Shown here: in pieces, positions 1 through 8,406 of the stretch | Position numbering within the stretch: position 1 is the first letter of the stretch | Layout: the number at the start of each line of letters is the position of its first letter | NCBI GenBank assembly: GCA_046351215.1 | Contig: JAXLYX010000008.1 | Span: 434,001 to 498,000 of the forward strand | Source of the DNA: JAXLYX01 sp046351215 | GTDB taxonomy: Bacteria > Myxococcota_A > Polyangia > Polyangiales > Houyiibacteriaceae | Reading direction: 5' to 3' | Length of the DNA: 64,000 nt | Translations under genes and position numbers: made by a program | Notes under the pieces: generated by a model | Database searches by the model: none | The model's input: the letters and a program-made list of their open reading frames with translations, nothing else | Told to the model about the DNA's origin: nothing

Positions 1-2
1 AC

Positions 3-77
3 CTCGGGACCTTCCTGCTCGTGCGGGCGAACGGGGCGTACGATCGCGGGAGCGAGGAGCTCACGCCCGAGCGGTGA
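3..77 (+). CDS. C-terminal end of an unidentified protein (partial)
   Basis: An open frame enters from the left edge and ends at a TGA at 75-77, giving 24 residues that end in LTPER. Codon third positions are mostly G or C, as in the neighbouring genes. The stop lies 3 bases before the convergent stop of the lipoprotein gene at 81. Too little is present to name a family. Confidence 0.45.
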   Translation, partial: LGTFLLVRANGAYDRGSEELTPER

Positions 78-80
78 AGG

Positions 81-1694
81 TCATCGCGTGCGCGCGCGTC
101 GACGACCCGGGGGGGCCACCGCCATCGCGGGCCGCAGCTCCGCTTCGGTCCGATCGCGGATGCGAAGCACTCCGTTCAGCACTCCGACGTAGGCCGTCCC
201 GTCGGGCGCGATCGCGATCTCGGCCCAGTGGTTGTCGTAGCGGAGGCCCGTGCCCGTGAGCACGCGGTAGACCGTGCGTCCGGTCTCGAAGTCGATCGCG
301 GTGAAGTAGTAGGCGTCTCCGTCGTGCGGCGCGCCTTCGAGCTTCGTGTAGGCGTAGATCAGGCCCGAGGCGATCGAGAGCTTCGGGACGACCGTCTGCG
401 AGATCTCGTGACTCACCCAGACGACATCGCAGCCGGACTCGTCCGCGCGGACGTCGATGCGCGCGATGCCGGGCTCGGTCGTGCGCCCGTGGCGCATCGT
501 CATGAAGATGTCGTAGCCGTAGTTGTTCTCGACCACGAGCGAGCGGCCGACGCCGATCATCGTGTTCTCGGTCGCGCTCCGGCCGGGCTCGAAGACCGGG
601 ACGCGGCAGACGAGTCGATTCCCTTCTTCTCCCCGTCGCCGGTAGACGAGGACGTTCATGCGGGGCTCGGCGTTGTCGGCGATCGCGACGTAGTCCTCGC
701 CGAGGAGCGTCGGGCTCGTGCCCGAGCCTTGGTTGATCTGGCCGAGCTTGCGACGCGTGCCCCGGTCGTAGGGCTCGCGCCATGCGGTGTGCACCGCCGT
801 GCCCTGGGCCGCGTCGAGGCGGTAGAGCGCGTGATCGGTGACGACGTAGACCCCGTCCTCCGCGATGCTCAGCGAGTTCTCGATCTCCTCGCCACGGAGC
901 TTCGTCGAATGGACGATGTGATCCGGCGTGACGAAGCCCACGGTCCCGTAGCGGCCGACGAACCAGACGTTGCCGTCGTGGTCGGGCATCACGGCCGAGA
1001 TCTTGTCGAGCGAGCCGTCCCTCCGTCGCAGCGCTTCCTGGAGCGAGGTGCGCTCTTCGCGGACGAAGCGCGGGGCGGTCCCGGTCTCGTCGAGCGCGTA
1101 GGTGTCGAGGTTCCCCTCGGAGGTCCCGATCACGGCGCGGTCGCGATGGTCGAGGTAGAAGTAGACGCCCCCGGAGGTGTCGTTCGTCGCCGTGCGGATG
1201 CGGAGGCGGGCGGTGTTGCGGGTGGGGAGCGGCGTGCGCGCGAGCACGGCGAGGGACTGCGGATCGAGCAGGAGCAGCGAGGGCTTCCGTCCGCGCATGC
1301 AGACGGTGACGATGCGGCCCTGCCGGTCGAAGTTCACGGTCGGGCACTCGCCGCCGACGAAGCCCATCGCGCGCGACAGCACCTCGGGATGGTGGCCCTC
1401 GGGGCCGGCCCAGGGGTAGGTGTTCGAGGTGTAGGCGTCGCCGTGCATGCAGCTCGCGCCGTTCTCCGCCATGAACGGATGCGGCGGCACGGGAGCGGCG
1501 GGGATCGGCTCGGGATCGAGGGAGGCGTGCGTCTCGCTCGGCACGAGCGCGACGAGGCGCTCGTCCCTCGGAATGGGACGCGTCACCGAGCCAGGGGCCA
1601 TGTGCGAGCAGGCCGAGAGCAGGAGCGCCGCGAGCGCGACGAGGGGCGCGCGCCGTGGCGTCTTCGACGGAATGGGATGACCGAGCGCGCGCAT
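81..1694 (-). CDS. Secreted beta-propeller lipoprotein
   Basis: A 537-residue predicted lipoprotein. The start at 1694 is preferred over an upstream in-frame one because an AAAGGAGG ribosome-binding site lies five bases before it. The N-terminus has basic residues, a hydrophobic stretch and a lipobox ending LLSAC, with the lipidated Cys near residue 29. The rest has repeated short strands with motifs such as DRQGRIVT, DHDGNVWFVG and AEDGVYVVTDHALYRLD, the usual look of a PQQ-like or YVTN-type propeller. No catalytic residues are evident, so it may be a periplasmic or outer-membrane scaffold. A plausible promoter lies at 1719-1747. Substrate unknown. Confidence 0.75.
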   Translation of the reverse strand: MRALGHPIPSKTPRRAPLVALAALLLSACSHMAPGSVTRPIPRDERLVALVPSETHASLDPEPIPAAPVPPHPFMAENGASCMHGDAYTSNTYPWAGPEGHHPEVLSRAMGFVGGECPTVNFDRQGRIVTVCMRGRKPSLLLLDPQSLAVLARTPLPTRNTARLRIRTATNDTSGGVYFYLDHRDRAVIGTSEGNLDTYALDETGTAPRFVREERTSLQEALRRRDGSLDKISAVMPDHDGNVWFVGRYGTVGFVTPDHIVHSTKLRGEEIENSLSIAEDGVYVVTDHALYRLDAAQGTAVHTAWREPYDRGTRRKLGQINQGSGTSPTLLGEDYVAIADNAEPRMNVLVYRRRGEEGNRLVCRVPVFEPGRSATENTMIGVGRSLVVENNYGYDIFMTMRHGRTTEPGIARIDVRADESGCDVVWVSHEISQTVVPKLSIASGLIYAYTKLEGAPHDGDAYYFTAIDFETGRTVYRVLTGTGLRYDNHWAEIAIAPDGTAYVGVLNGVLRIRDRTEAELRPAMAVAPPGRRRARTR

Positions 1695-1718
1695 GCGCAC
1701 CTCCTTTCGCGTCCGGTC

Positions 1719-1747
1719 AGGATAGGGAGCACAGGAGGGTGTGGAAA
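1719..1747 (-). promoter_or_regulatory. Candidate sigma70-type promoter of the propeller lipoprotein
   Basis: Read on the minus strand, TTTCCA (1742-1747) and TATCCT (1719-1724) are separated by exactly 17 bases. The predicted start of transcription falls just before the AAAGGAGG site at 1701-1710, giving a short leader. The call rests on spacing and sequence only. Confidence 0.4.
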
Positions 1748-1933
1748 GGGCGCTGCGTACGATCGTTCGCATCGTGACGACATCGTCATCGGCGGCGACA
1801 TGTGGGCTGGCCCGATCGGTGGATGCGGCCGCGACTCCGTCGGGCGGCGGATCCTCCGTGCCGCCGTCGGATGTGTCCTATCCACGCCCATGGAGGTTGT
1901 CATCGCCGACGCGCCGTCGTACCGTCCGAGGCC

Positions 1934-2641
1934 ATGAAGCCCATCGCTCGAGCCTGGTCGATCCTCCTCGTCGCCTCTTCGTTCTTCGGCGGCTGCACGC
2001 CCAAGTCGACGAGCCCGCCGACCGTCGTCGCCGCGGCTCCGTCGGCCGATCCGGTCGGCGTGAAGCCCGTCGTGGACGAGGATGGACGCACCTACCAGAT
2101 CCAGCAGGGACGCGTGGGCGATCCCTCGGTGCTCGGTTGCGCCGACGGGCAGCGCGAGGCGTTCGTCGACGATGCGCGCTTCCCGTCGATCGCCGGTTGC
2201 GCCGGTCGATGGGCAGGATCCGTGAGCCTGCGGACGCCGGCCTCGGGGGCCGGGTGTGGCGACGACGGCGCGGACTGCGGCTCGCCCGCCGACGTCTGCG
2301 CTCCCGGTTGGCACCTCTGCGGCTCGGACGGCTCGCTCGCCGAGCTCCGCGCCATCGCGCCGACCGACTGCGAGAACGCCGGCGGTGGTCGGTTCGCGGC
2401 GGCCGTCTCGCACTGCCGCACGCAGGACGGCTGCGAGTACGACGACTCCGCGTCGGCGCGCTACTCGTGCTTCGAGTCCGGCTGGTGCTCGGAGCCCGTG
2501 TGCTGCGGCACGGATTGCGGCGAGCTCGGGATGTGCACGGGCGGCGTGTGGGCCGACCGCACGCACATCCCGATGGGTCAGGACCACGGCTGCGGCTCGA
2601 TGGTGAGCAGCCGCGCCGGCGGCCTTCTCTGCTGCCGCTGA
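1934..2641 (+). CDS. Cysteine-rich lipoprotein of unknown function
   Basis: A 235-residue predicted lipoprotein. I start it at the ATG at 1934 because that directly precedes a signal peptide with lipobox FFGGC; the upstream extension is Arg-rich and looks non-coding. After a Pro/Ala linker the mature part contains many Cys residues (for example CGDDGADCG, HCRTQDGC, CCGTDCGELGMC and a terminal CCR). It therefore probably folds with several disulfides in the periplasm or on the cell surface. Family not recognised; similar Cys-rich lipoproteins are common in myxobacteria. Confidence 0.7.
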   Translation: MKPIARAWSILLVASSFFGGCTPKSTSPPTVVAAAPSADPVGVKPVVDEDGRTYQIQQGRVGDPSVLGCADGQREAFVDDARFPSIAGCAGRWAGSVSLRTPASGAGCGDDGADCGSPADVCAPGWHLCGSDGSLAELRAIAPTDCENAGGGRFAAAVSHCRTQDGCEYDDSASARYSCFESGWCSEPVCCGTDCGELGMCTGGVWADRTHIPMGQDHGCGSMVSSRAGGLLCCR

Positions 2642-2717
2642 GCGGCAGGGGGCCCCGTCGAAGCCCCACCTCCGGCCTTGTGTCGGAGTCGACGTCCGTG
2701 TCATCGATCGACGGGAG

Positions 2718-3740
2718 ATGGCCCTCCACGACGCTCTACGTCGCCTGCTGCTCGCGTTCTCCTTCGCGCTCGCGTTGGCGAGCCCCGTCTTCGCCCAGCA
2801 CACCGGGGGAAGCTTCGGCGGCGGCAGCTTCGGAGGCAGCCATTCCTCCGGCGGAAGCCATTCCTACGGAGGGAGCCATTCCTACGGAGGGAGCAGCTCG
2901 TACGGCAGCCACTCGAGCGGGGGAAGCTCGGGTGGAAGCCCGTGGTGCTTGTTCCTCTTCGTCGCGTGGACGGTCGGCATCCTCGTCGTCGGGAAGGCGC
3001 TCGACAACCAAGGGAGGCGCCCGGACGGTTCGTCCAGCGTCGGTCCGGGAGGTCGGGTCGACGTCTCCTCGATCATGATCGCCCTCGACTGGAACGCGCG
3101 AGCGGAGCTCCAGTCCCGCCTCGACCAGCTCGCGCGCAGCGGCAAGACGGATGCGCCGCTCGGGCTCGCGTTCCTCCTCCACGAGACGATCATCGCCTTG
3201 CGACGCAACGAGACGAGCTGGCTCTACGCGGGCGCGGTGAACGCGCTTCCGACCTCCGAGTCGGAGGCCGAGACCACCTTCCGGCGCGTCGCCCAGGAGG
3301 CAAGATCGCGCTTCCGCGTGGAGACGATCCGGGCCGTCGACGGCGCGACGCTCGAAGCGGAGGCGCCGGAGATTCGGGCGCGTGCCGAGGAGGGAGCCGG
3401 TGTCGTCGTCGTGACGATCGTCGTCGCGGCGCGCCAGGAGATCCCCGACATCGCCAAGGCGACCGACGCGAACCAGCTGCGCGATCTGATGCGCGCGATC
3501 GGTGCGCTCCCGGCGCACTCGGTCGTCGCGCTCGAGGTCATATGGTCTCCCTCGGTCGAGACCGATCGGATGAGCACCGCCGAGCTCGAGGTGCTCTATC
3601 CCGAGCTCCGGCGCATCGAGGAGCACACGATCGGCGGCCGCGTCTTCTGCGGCTACTGCGGCTCGCCCTTCGCCCAGGAGCTCTCGCGTTGTCCGCACTG
3701 CGGAGGTCCGGCGGCGGACGCGCGGCCGCGGAGCGGGTGA
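2718..3740 (+). CDS. DUF1517-like membrane protein with Gly/Ser/His repeats and zinc ribbon
   Basis: A 340-residue protein. It has a signal peptide ending ALASPVFAQ, then a low-complexity segment (about residues 28-72) built from SFGG, SHSSGG and SHSYGG repeats. One transmembrane helix follows (about 75-92, CLFLFVAWTVGILVVG). The middle third resembles DUF1517, including the run of leucine-rich helices and the phrase LAFLLHETIIALRRNE. The C-terminus adds a rubredoxin-like zinc ribbon with Cys at about 311, 314, 325 and 328. The DUF1517 call comes from architecture and recalled family features. The function of the family is not known. Confidence 0.75.
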   Translation: MALHDALRRLLLAFSFALALASPVFAQHTGGSFGGGSFGGSHSSGGSHSYGGSHSYGGSSSYGSHSSGGSSGGSPWCLFLFVAWTVGILVVGKALDNQGRRPDGSSSVGPGGRVDVSSIMIALDWNARAELQSRLDQLARSGKTDAPLGLAFLLHETIIALRRNETSWLYAGAVNALPTSESEAETTFRRVAQEARSRFRVETIRAVDGATLEAEAPEIRARAEEGAGVVVVTIVVAARQEIPDIAKATDANQLRDLMRAIGALPAHSVVALEVIWSPSVETDRMSTAELEVLYPELRRIEEHTIGGRVFCGYCGSPFAQELSRCPHCGGPAADARPRSG

Positions 3741-3760
3741 GGAGCAAGCCCCTCGCCCGC
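3733..3760. terminator. Hairpin between convergent genes
   Basis: GCGGGTGAGG (3733-3742) can pair with CCTCGCCCGC (3751-3760), a 10-base-pair stem with one G-U pair and an 8-base loop. It includes the stop codon of the DUF1517-like gene and lies just before the stop of the convergent gene. There is no U-tract, so a two-way Rho-assisted terminator is more likely than a strong intrinsic one. Confidence 0.4.
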
Positions 3761-3762
3761 CC

Positions 3763-4287
3763 TCAGCTCCCGAGCACCGCCCGCACGCGCTCGAGGATCC
3801 CCTTCACGCCCCGGCCGCCCGCGAAGACGAGGGACCGGCGCGTGCCGACGGCGAAGGTCACGATCCAGTCGGCCCCGTGATCGTAGAGACGAGCCGCGCG
3901 CGACCCTCCGGCCATCCCGTCGCGTCCGGCGGCGGACGGATCGTGGAAGTCGTAGGTGACGAGCTCGAGGCCTCGGACGGCCGGGGCGTCTCCCCACGCG
4001 TGCGTATCCGCATCCCAGAAGCGGAATCCCCACGTCGTCTCGAGAGGGCCGGGGACCTCGTCGAATTCGATCTCGAAGCGCTCGACGGAGCCCGCGCCGG
4101 AGCGCGCGTTCCAGTCGAACGGGCCCGGCGCCGCGCCGAAGAGCTCGAGGCAGAGGCGCGACAGATCCTTCTCGTCGAAGAATCGGTCGGCCATGCGATG
4201 GCATTCGAGGCCGAGCGCCTTCATCTCCGCGCGGACGGTGCGCGGCGGCGCGCGGAGGTAGGAACGGAAGCGGAGCATCGAGGGCAT
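3763..4287 (-). CDS. Hypothetical protein, 174 aa
   Basis: A soluble protein with no signal peptide or transmembrane segment. It starts at an ATG with GAGGAT about ten bases upstream. The sequence is rich in aromatic residues, with motifs such as RFFDEKDLSRLCLELFG, TWGFRFWDADTHAWG and YDHGADWIVTFAVGTRRSLVFAGG. The last stretch suggests an alternating-strand domain that ends in an amphipathic helix. I do not recognise the family. It is transcribed toward the DUF1517-like gene and away from the BNR-propeller gene. Confidence 0.6.
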   Translation of the reverse strand: MPSMLRFRSYLRAPPRTVRAEMKALGLECHRMADRFFDEKDLSRLCLELFGAAPGPFDWNARSGAGSVERFEIEFDEVPGPLETTWGFRFWDADTHAWGDAPAVRGLELVTYDFHDPSAAGRDGMAGGSRAARLYDHGADWIVTFAVGTRRSLVFAGGRGVKGILERVRAVLGS

Positions 4288-4446
4288 GGCGGAGATCCTC
4301 GCACCCGGGATCGCGCCGATCGGCTCCGCCGGATGCGAGAACCGTCACGGTACGCGGATCGCAGGCGGGCATGAAGGGGCCCGTGGCCCTTCCTCGATTC
4401 CGCCTTCTCTCTTGGCGAACCCCCACCCCATGCGTATCGAAAGGGC

Positions 4447-6279
4447 ATGCGTTCGCGCTGGCACGCGGGTGGGTGGGTGTTCGTCTCGGCCGTCGCGCTC
4501 GCGGCCTGGGTGGCCGCGAGTCGGGCCGACGATCGGAGGAGCGAGCTCGTCTCGCCCGACCTCCCCGAGCGGGGCGAACGTCTCCATCCCGCGGTCCACG
4601 TCCGCAGCCTCTCGCTCCTCGCGGGAGGGACCGTGAGGCTCGCCCTCGCGGGCGGCCGGATCGGGACCGTGCATCTCTCGAGCGACGACGGTCGGACCTT
4701 CGCCCCGGCGCCTCGGGATCCGAACCCCGACAGCCTGCCCGTCGAGGGAGGAGCCGCCGGGCCCCTGTACGTCGACCCCTCCGGCTCGATCCGTCGCGAG
4801 GGGCAGGCCGGCTCCGTGCTCCGAGGCATGGGAGCCCTCACGGCGGCGGTCCACCTCGGCGGAGGCCGCTTCGCCGCGGCCAGCTTCGGTCGAGGCGTCC
4901 TCGTCTCGAACGAGGGAGCGTCTCGATGGGAGCCGAGGAACCAGGGCCTCCCGAACCTCCTCGTGACCTCGCTCGCGGTCACGCCCGGCGGAGAGCTCCT
5001 CGCCGGGACGTTCGGGGGCGGCGTGTATCGGGCGCCGATCGGCACCCTCGCGTGGCGACCGTCGTCGACGGGCCTCGAGGAGCGCGAGATCCAGGCGCTC
5101 GCGGCGGCGGACTCGGGCGTCGTGCTCGCGGGGACCTCGGCGGGCCTCTTCGTCTCGCAGGATCGCGGGAGCAGGTGGGCGCGCGCGAGCGCCCCTCTCG
5201 CGCGCGAGAACGTCGAGGCCGTGGCGATCACGGAGCGTGGGACCTGGCTCGTCGGCACCTGGGGCGACGGTCTCCGTCGCTCGACGGATCGGGGGCGGAC
5301 CTGGCCTCTCGTCTTCCTCGGCGAGGATCCGCGTCGCCTCACGGCCTTCGCGCTCGGGCCCGACTCCTCGATCCACCTCGGCACCGTGGACGGCTCCGTG
5401 TTCCGGCGCGGACCGACGGATGCGGCATTCGTCGAAGTGGGACCGTTCGCGGCGGAGACCTCCATCGAGCAGCTCGCGATCGCTCCGGACGGGGCCGTCT
5501 ACGCGCTCGTGGCCTACGGGCTCCTCCGTTGGGATCCGGGAACGCAGGGCGTCACGCGCATCGCGCCTCCCGGACGGCCGAGCGACCTCCGCGGCCTCGC
5601 CGTCGGTGCGGACGGGCGGCTCCTCGTCGCCGAATACGGCGCATCCTCGGGCCCGGGAGGTTACGTCTCCCGCAATCGAGGCGTCGCGTTCGAGCGGCTC
5701 GCGTCGCCGTGCTTCGGCCACCTCGGGGGCGGCGGCCTGCGCGGCGATCCCACGGGGCATCGCATGGTCTGGTCGTGCGAGTGCGCGTCGGACGACGGTG
5801 GAGCCAGCTTCCGCCACCTCTCGCAGCATCTCCCGGGTGGGCTCGACCTGGGCCTCCCGGCCTCTTGGTTCTGCCTCTCCGTTCCAGGGGAGCGGGCGAG
5901 CGTCGTGTTCGGCTCGAACAACACCTCGAGCTACGGCGCCTTCGTGATCGAGCCGGGAAGGGAGCCTCGACGCGCGTACGACGTCGGGAACGCCACGGAC
6001 CTCCCCCGGTGCGCCGCGATCGCCGCGAACGGGACGCTCTTCTGGTCCTCCTCCGTGGCCTTCTACGCGCTCGCTCCCGGGGCGACGGAGCCGGAGCGCC
6101 GCGCCGAGTACCAGCCGACGAGCCCCGACTGCCTCGGCCTCGGGCTCCTCTCGGATGGCTCGATCGTGCGCGCCACGAGCGGAGGCCTCCTCCGATCCGT
6201 GGACGAAGGGAGGAGCTTCGCGCCCATGGAGGCGCTTCCTCCCCGCGTGACCCAGGCGGTCGAGGGAGGCTCGCCATGA
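4447..6279 (+). CDS. Exported BNR/sortilin-type beta-propeller protein
   Basis: A 610-residue protein with an N-terminal hydrophobic segment (VFVSAVALAAWVAAS) that is either a signal peptide or an anchor. The rest is a series of BNR/Asp-box-like repeats: HLSSDDGRTFAP, FVSQDRGSRWARA, RRSTDRGRTWPLV, YVSRNRGVAFERL, CECASDDGGASFRHL and LLRSVDEGRSFAP. This S-x-D-x-G-x-x-W/F pattern marks sialidase-, photosystem-stability- and sortilin-type propellers. No sialidase Arg triad or Asp is evident, so a binding or structural role in the envelope is more likely. AAAGGG precedes the ATG. Its stop overlaps the start of the next gene (ATGA), so the two are translationally coupled. Confidence 0.75.
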   Translation: MRSRWHAGGWVFVSAVALAAWVAASRADDRRSELVSPDLPERGERLHPAVHVRSLSLLAGGTVRLALAGGRIGTVHLSSDDGRTFAPAPRDPNPDSLPVEGGAAGPLYVDPSGSIRREGQAGSVLRGMGALTAAVHLGGGRFAAASFGRGVLVSNEGASRWEPRNQGLPNLLVTSLAVTPGGELLAGTFGGGVYRAPIGTLAWRPSSTGLEEREIQALAAADSGVVLAGTSAGLFVSQDRGSRWARASAPLARENVEAVAITERGTWLVGTWGDGLRRSTDRGRTWPLVFLGEDPRRLTAFALGPDSSIHLGTVDGSVFRRGPTDAAFVEVGPFAAETSIEQLAIAPDGAVYALVAYGLLRWDPGTQGVTRIAPPGRPSDLRGLAVGADGRLLVAEYGASSGPGGYVSRNRGVAFERLASPCFGHLGGGGLRGDPTGHRMVWSCECASDDGGASFRHLSQHLPGGLDLGLPASWFCLSVPGERASVVFGSNNTSSYGAFVIEPGREPRRAYDVGNATDLPRCAAIAANGTLFWSSSVAFYALAPGATEPERRAEYQPTSPDCLGLGLLSDGSIVRATSGGLLRSVDEGRSFAPMEALPPRVTQAVEGGSP

Positions 6280-7301
6280 TCGGCCGGACGCAGCGTTGGA
6301 AGGAGCTCGTCGCGAGGCTCGCCTCGGTGCTGCTCGTGCTCGGGGCGTCGGGCGCGATCGCGTATCGCCCCGCCCAGGTCCTCCGCGTCTCGACCGTCGA
6401 CTTCTCCGCGCTCTATCTCGAGCAGCCCGAGATGCAGGCGATCCCGATCGTCGAGCTCGTGAAGCAGGAGGCCCGCCGCGTCGCGTACTCCGTCGAACGA
6501 GGCCCGGCGTGGGAGGCCCTCGTCCGGCGCGCCGGCGATGCGACCGCGTCGTCCGAGGAGCGTCTCCCCCTCTACGTATCGAACGACGCGCTCCCGTCTC
6601 CGAGAGGCGAGAGGCTCGTGGCCGTCGACGGCAGCGATGGGTCGCGGGTCTACGTGCGGATCGCGCCCGTCGACGCGAGGGTCGCGGCCGCCGGCGGCGC
6701 GCCGCTCTCCCTGACGCGTCCGTGGCTCTACCCCGGGATCGCCGCGGCCGTCCTCGCGCTGCTCGCCTACGTCCTGCTCCGCTGGAAGAGGGCCGCGAAC
6801 GAGGTCGCCTACAAGCGATGGATCCCGCTCACGGCGGATGCGTTCGGCTTCGCGCTCGTCGCGACGGTTGGCGCGCTGGCCTCGCCGGTGCTCCCGAGCG
6901 ATCCCGTCTCCGCGATCCTCGTCGTGCTCGGCGGCCTCGTCGTCGCGTCGCCGATGTTGCTGATGGGCGCGTTCTTCGCCTGCCAGCGCCTCGTCGTCGT
7001 GGACCCGGGCATCCGCTACGTGACCCTCTTCGGCGTCACGGACATCCCGTACGAGCGCATCGTGCAGGCGGGCATCCGACTCGAGACCGGCAACAAGGCC
7101 CTCGGCCTCCTCCTGATCGCGCTCGGCGTGACGAACTGCGTCACGGCGATCGCCGGGCTCGCGATCCTCGTCCGGAAGCACGAGCGAGTCGTGATCGTGC
7201 GGGACGACGGGAGGACGTTCGGCCTCTGGGTCGCGTCGACCCGGGGCGTCGACGACGTGCTCGTGCCCGCGCTCGTCGCCCGCGGGAAGTGGCTGGGTTG
7301 A
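6276..7301 (+). CDS. Multi-pass membrane protein, possibly with a PH-like domain
   Basis: A 341-residue integral membrane protein whose ATG overlaps the stop of the BNR-propeller gene, with GAGGGAGG just upstream. An N-terminal helix (ASVLLVLGASGAIAY) is followed by a roughly 110-residue extracytoplasmic region, then four hydrophobic segments (about 150-168, 187-205, 212-232, 270-295). The segments LVVVDPGIRYVTLFGVTDIPYERI and HERVVIVRDDGRTFGLWV resemble the strands of bacterial PH domains that follow transmembrane helices. The pair may form an envelope complex; its function is unknown. Confidence 0.65.
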   Translation: MIGRTQRWKELVARLASVLLVLGASGAIAYRPAQVLRVSTVDFSALYLEQPEMQAIPIVELVKQEARRVAYSVERGPAWEALVRRAGDATASSEERLPLYVSNDALPSPRGERLVAVDGSDGSRVYVRIAPVDARVAAAGGAPLSLTRPWLYPGIAAAVLALLAYVLLRWKRAANEVAYKRWIPLTADAFGFALVATVGALASPVLPSDPVSAILVVLGGLVVASPMLLMGAFFACQRLVVVDPGIRYVTLFGVTDIPYERIVQAGIRLETGNKALGLLLIALGVTNCVTAIAGLAILVRKHERVVIVRDDGRTFGLWVASTRGVDDVLVPALVARGKWLG

Positions 7302-7321
7302 GGGAGCCCCGCCGGGCTCCC
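7302..7321. terminator. GC-rich hairpin between convergent genes
   Basis: GGGAGCCC (7302-7309) and GGGCTCCC (7314-7321) form a perfect 8-base-pair stem with a CGCC loop. It starts right after the stop of the membrane-protein gene and precedes the stop of the convergent diiron-protein gene. It lacks a U-run and is best read as a bidirectional terminator. Confidence 0.5.
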
Positions 7322-7329
7322 TCGCACCG

Positions 7330-8295
7330 TCACGCGACGAGCTTCGCCCCGATCGCTTCCTCCGCGAGCTCGTCGTAGCTCATGCGCATGGCGCGCGCGG
7401 CCTCGTCCTCGGTGAAGAGGTCGCCCATCAGGTGCTGGGGCACGCCCGCGATGCGGACGGCGGCCTGGCCGAAGAGGGGACCGAGCAAGGGATGCGCGGC
7501 GACGTAGCGGACGCCCGTCATGAAGCGCGAGAAGGGACGCGCCGCGACCTCGGGCTTCTGGCCGAGGAGCTGGATGCGCTTGAACGCCTCCTTGATGCGG
7601 CGTCCGGTGGGATCGACGCGATCCATCGGCTCGAAGAAGACCGCCATGAGGAAGGGCTTCGCGTAGTACATCATCAGCAGGAAGGCCTTCCAGGCCTGGA
7701 GCTCGGCCGCGAGCGAGCGCTTCGGCTGCTTCGCGAGCCAGTCCTGGTACTGCTTCGACGCGTAGAACTCCGTCATGTGGAAGTCGACGGCGATGTGCCT
7801 CGACTCGTCACGGTTGATGAGGTCCATCGCGCGCTCCGACATCGTGTCGTGCACGTAGTCGTTCAGCGAGCGGAGCAGGGCGACGTCGAGGATCAGCTCG
7901 CCCGTCGTGATGTAGACGTTCGCGATCTCGGCCGAGAAATACCTCACCGCGGCCACGAAGTGCGGCTTGAACTTCACGAGGTCCGGGTTGAGCTCGTACG
8001 TCTTGTACTTGTGGACGTCGTAGTAGCGCGCGAGGCGCATCGCGACCTCGGAGTGGCGGATCTCGTCCTCGACGAAGGACTCGAAGATCCCCTTCAGCGT
8101 CGGGTCGGTCACGCGCTTCGCCTGCTCCTCGAAGAGAGCGCCGGCGAGCAGCTCGATGCCCGACATGTCGACGAAGTACTGGACGACGGCCATCTCTTCG
8201 TCGCGGCTCATGGGGCGCGGCGGCACCGACCAATCGAGATCCTCGGCCTTCCACTGGCCACGCCGGCACATCTCCAGCATCCGTTCGCGGTTCAT
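7330..8295 (-). CDS. Ferritin-like diiron protein
   Basis: A 321-residue cytosolic protein with the ligand pattern of a four-helix diiron carboxylate enzyme: E48, E78-x2-H81 (in EDEIRH), E133 and E164-x2-H167 (in DESRHIAVD). The family includes acyl-ACP desaturase-like and PhaZ/AurF-like oxygenases, so it probably activates oxygen for hydroxylation or desaturation of a lipid-like substrate. The exact reaction is unknown. A GAGGAGGAG ribosome-binding site supports the start. The gene lies downstream of the acyl-CoA dehydrogenase pair but is separated from it by a terminator. The intergenic region carries a GAACACGTTTC element at 8347-8357 that is also found upstream of the ferredoxin gene. Confidence 0.75.
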   Translation of the reverse strand: MNRERMLEMCRRGQWKAEDLDWSVPPRPMSRDEEMAVVQYFVDMSGIELLAGALFEEQAKRVTDPTLKGIFESFVEDEIRHSEVAMRLARYYDVHKYKTYELNPDLVKFKPHFVAAVRYFSAEIANVYITTGELILDVALLRSLNDYVHDTMSERAMDLINRDESRHIAVDFHMTEFYASKQYQDWLAKQPKRSLAAELQAWKAFLLMMYYAKPFLMAVFFEPMDRVDPTGRRIKEAFKRIQLLGQKPEVAARPFSRFMTGVRYVAAHPLLGPLFGQAAVRIAGVPQHLMGDLFTEDEAARAMRMSYDELAEEAIGAKLVA

Positions 8296-8346
8296 GGGCT
8301 CCTCCTCGAACGGCGGCCGCCTGGGGCCGCCATTTCACACTCTACG

Positions 8347-8357
8347 GAACACGTTTC
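8347..8357 (-). promoter_or_regulatory. Candidate TetR-type operator upstream of the diiron gene
   Basis: GAACACGTTTC contains the core AACnnGTT. The same 11 bases, on the appropriate strand, occur in front of the ferredoxin gene near 38571-38581. The core matches the recalled consensus TnnAACnnGTTnnA of KstR-like lipid/steroid regulators, but the outer T and A are not kept here. Confidence 0.35.
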
Positions 8358-8371
8358 GACTGAAAAGGCGT

Positions 8372-8397
8372 AAGGGGGCACGTAACCGTGCCCCCTT
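8372..8397 (-). terminator. Intrinsic-type terminator of the acyl-CoA dehydrogenase pair
   Basis: AAGGGGGCACG (8372-8382) and CGTGCCCCCTT (8387-8397) form a perfect 11-base-pair stem with a TAAC tetraloop. It lies just after the stop at 8407, read on the minus strand. A TTTTC run follows a few bases later on that strand. It separates the dehydrogenase operon from the diiron gene. Confidence 0.7.
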
Positions 8398-8406
8398 CGA
8401 GAGGGG

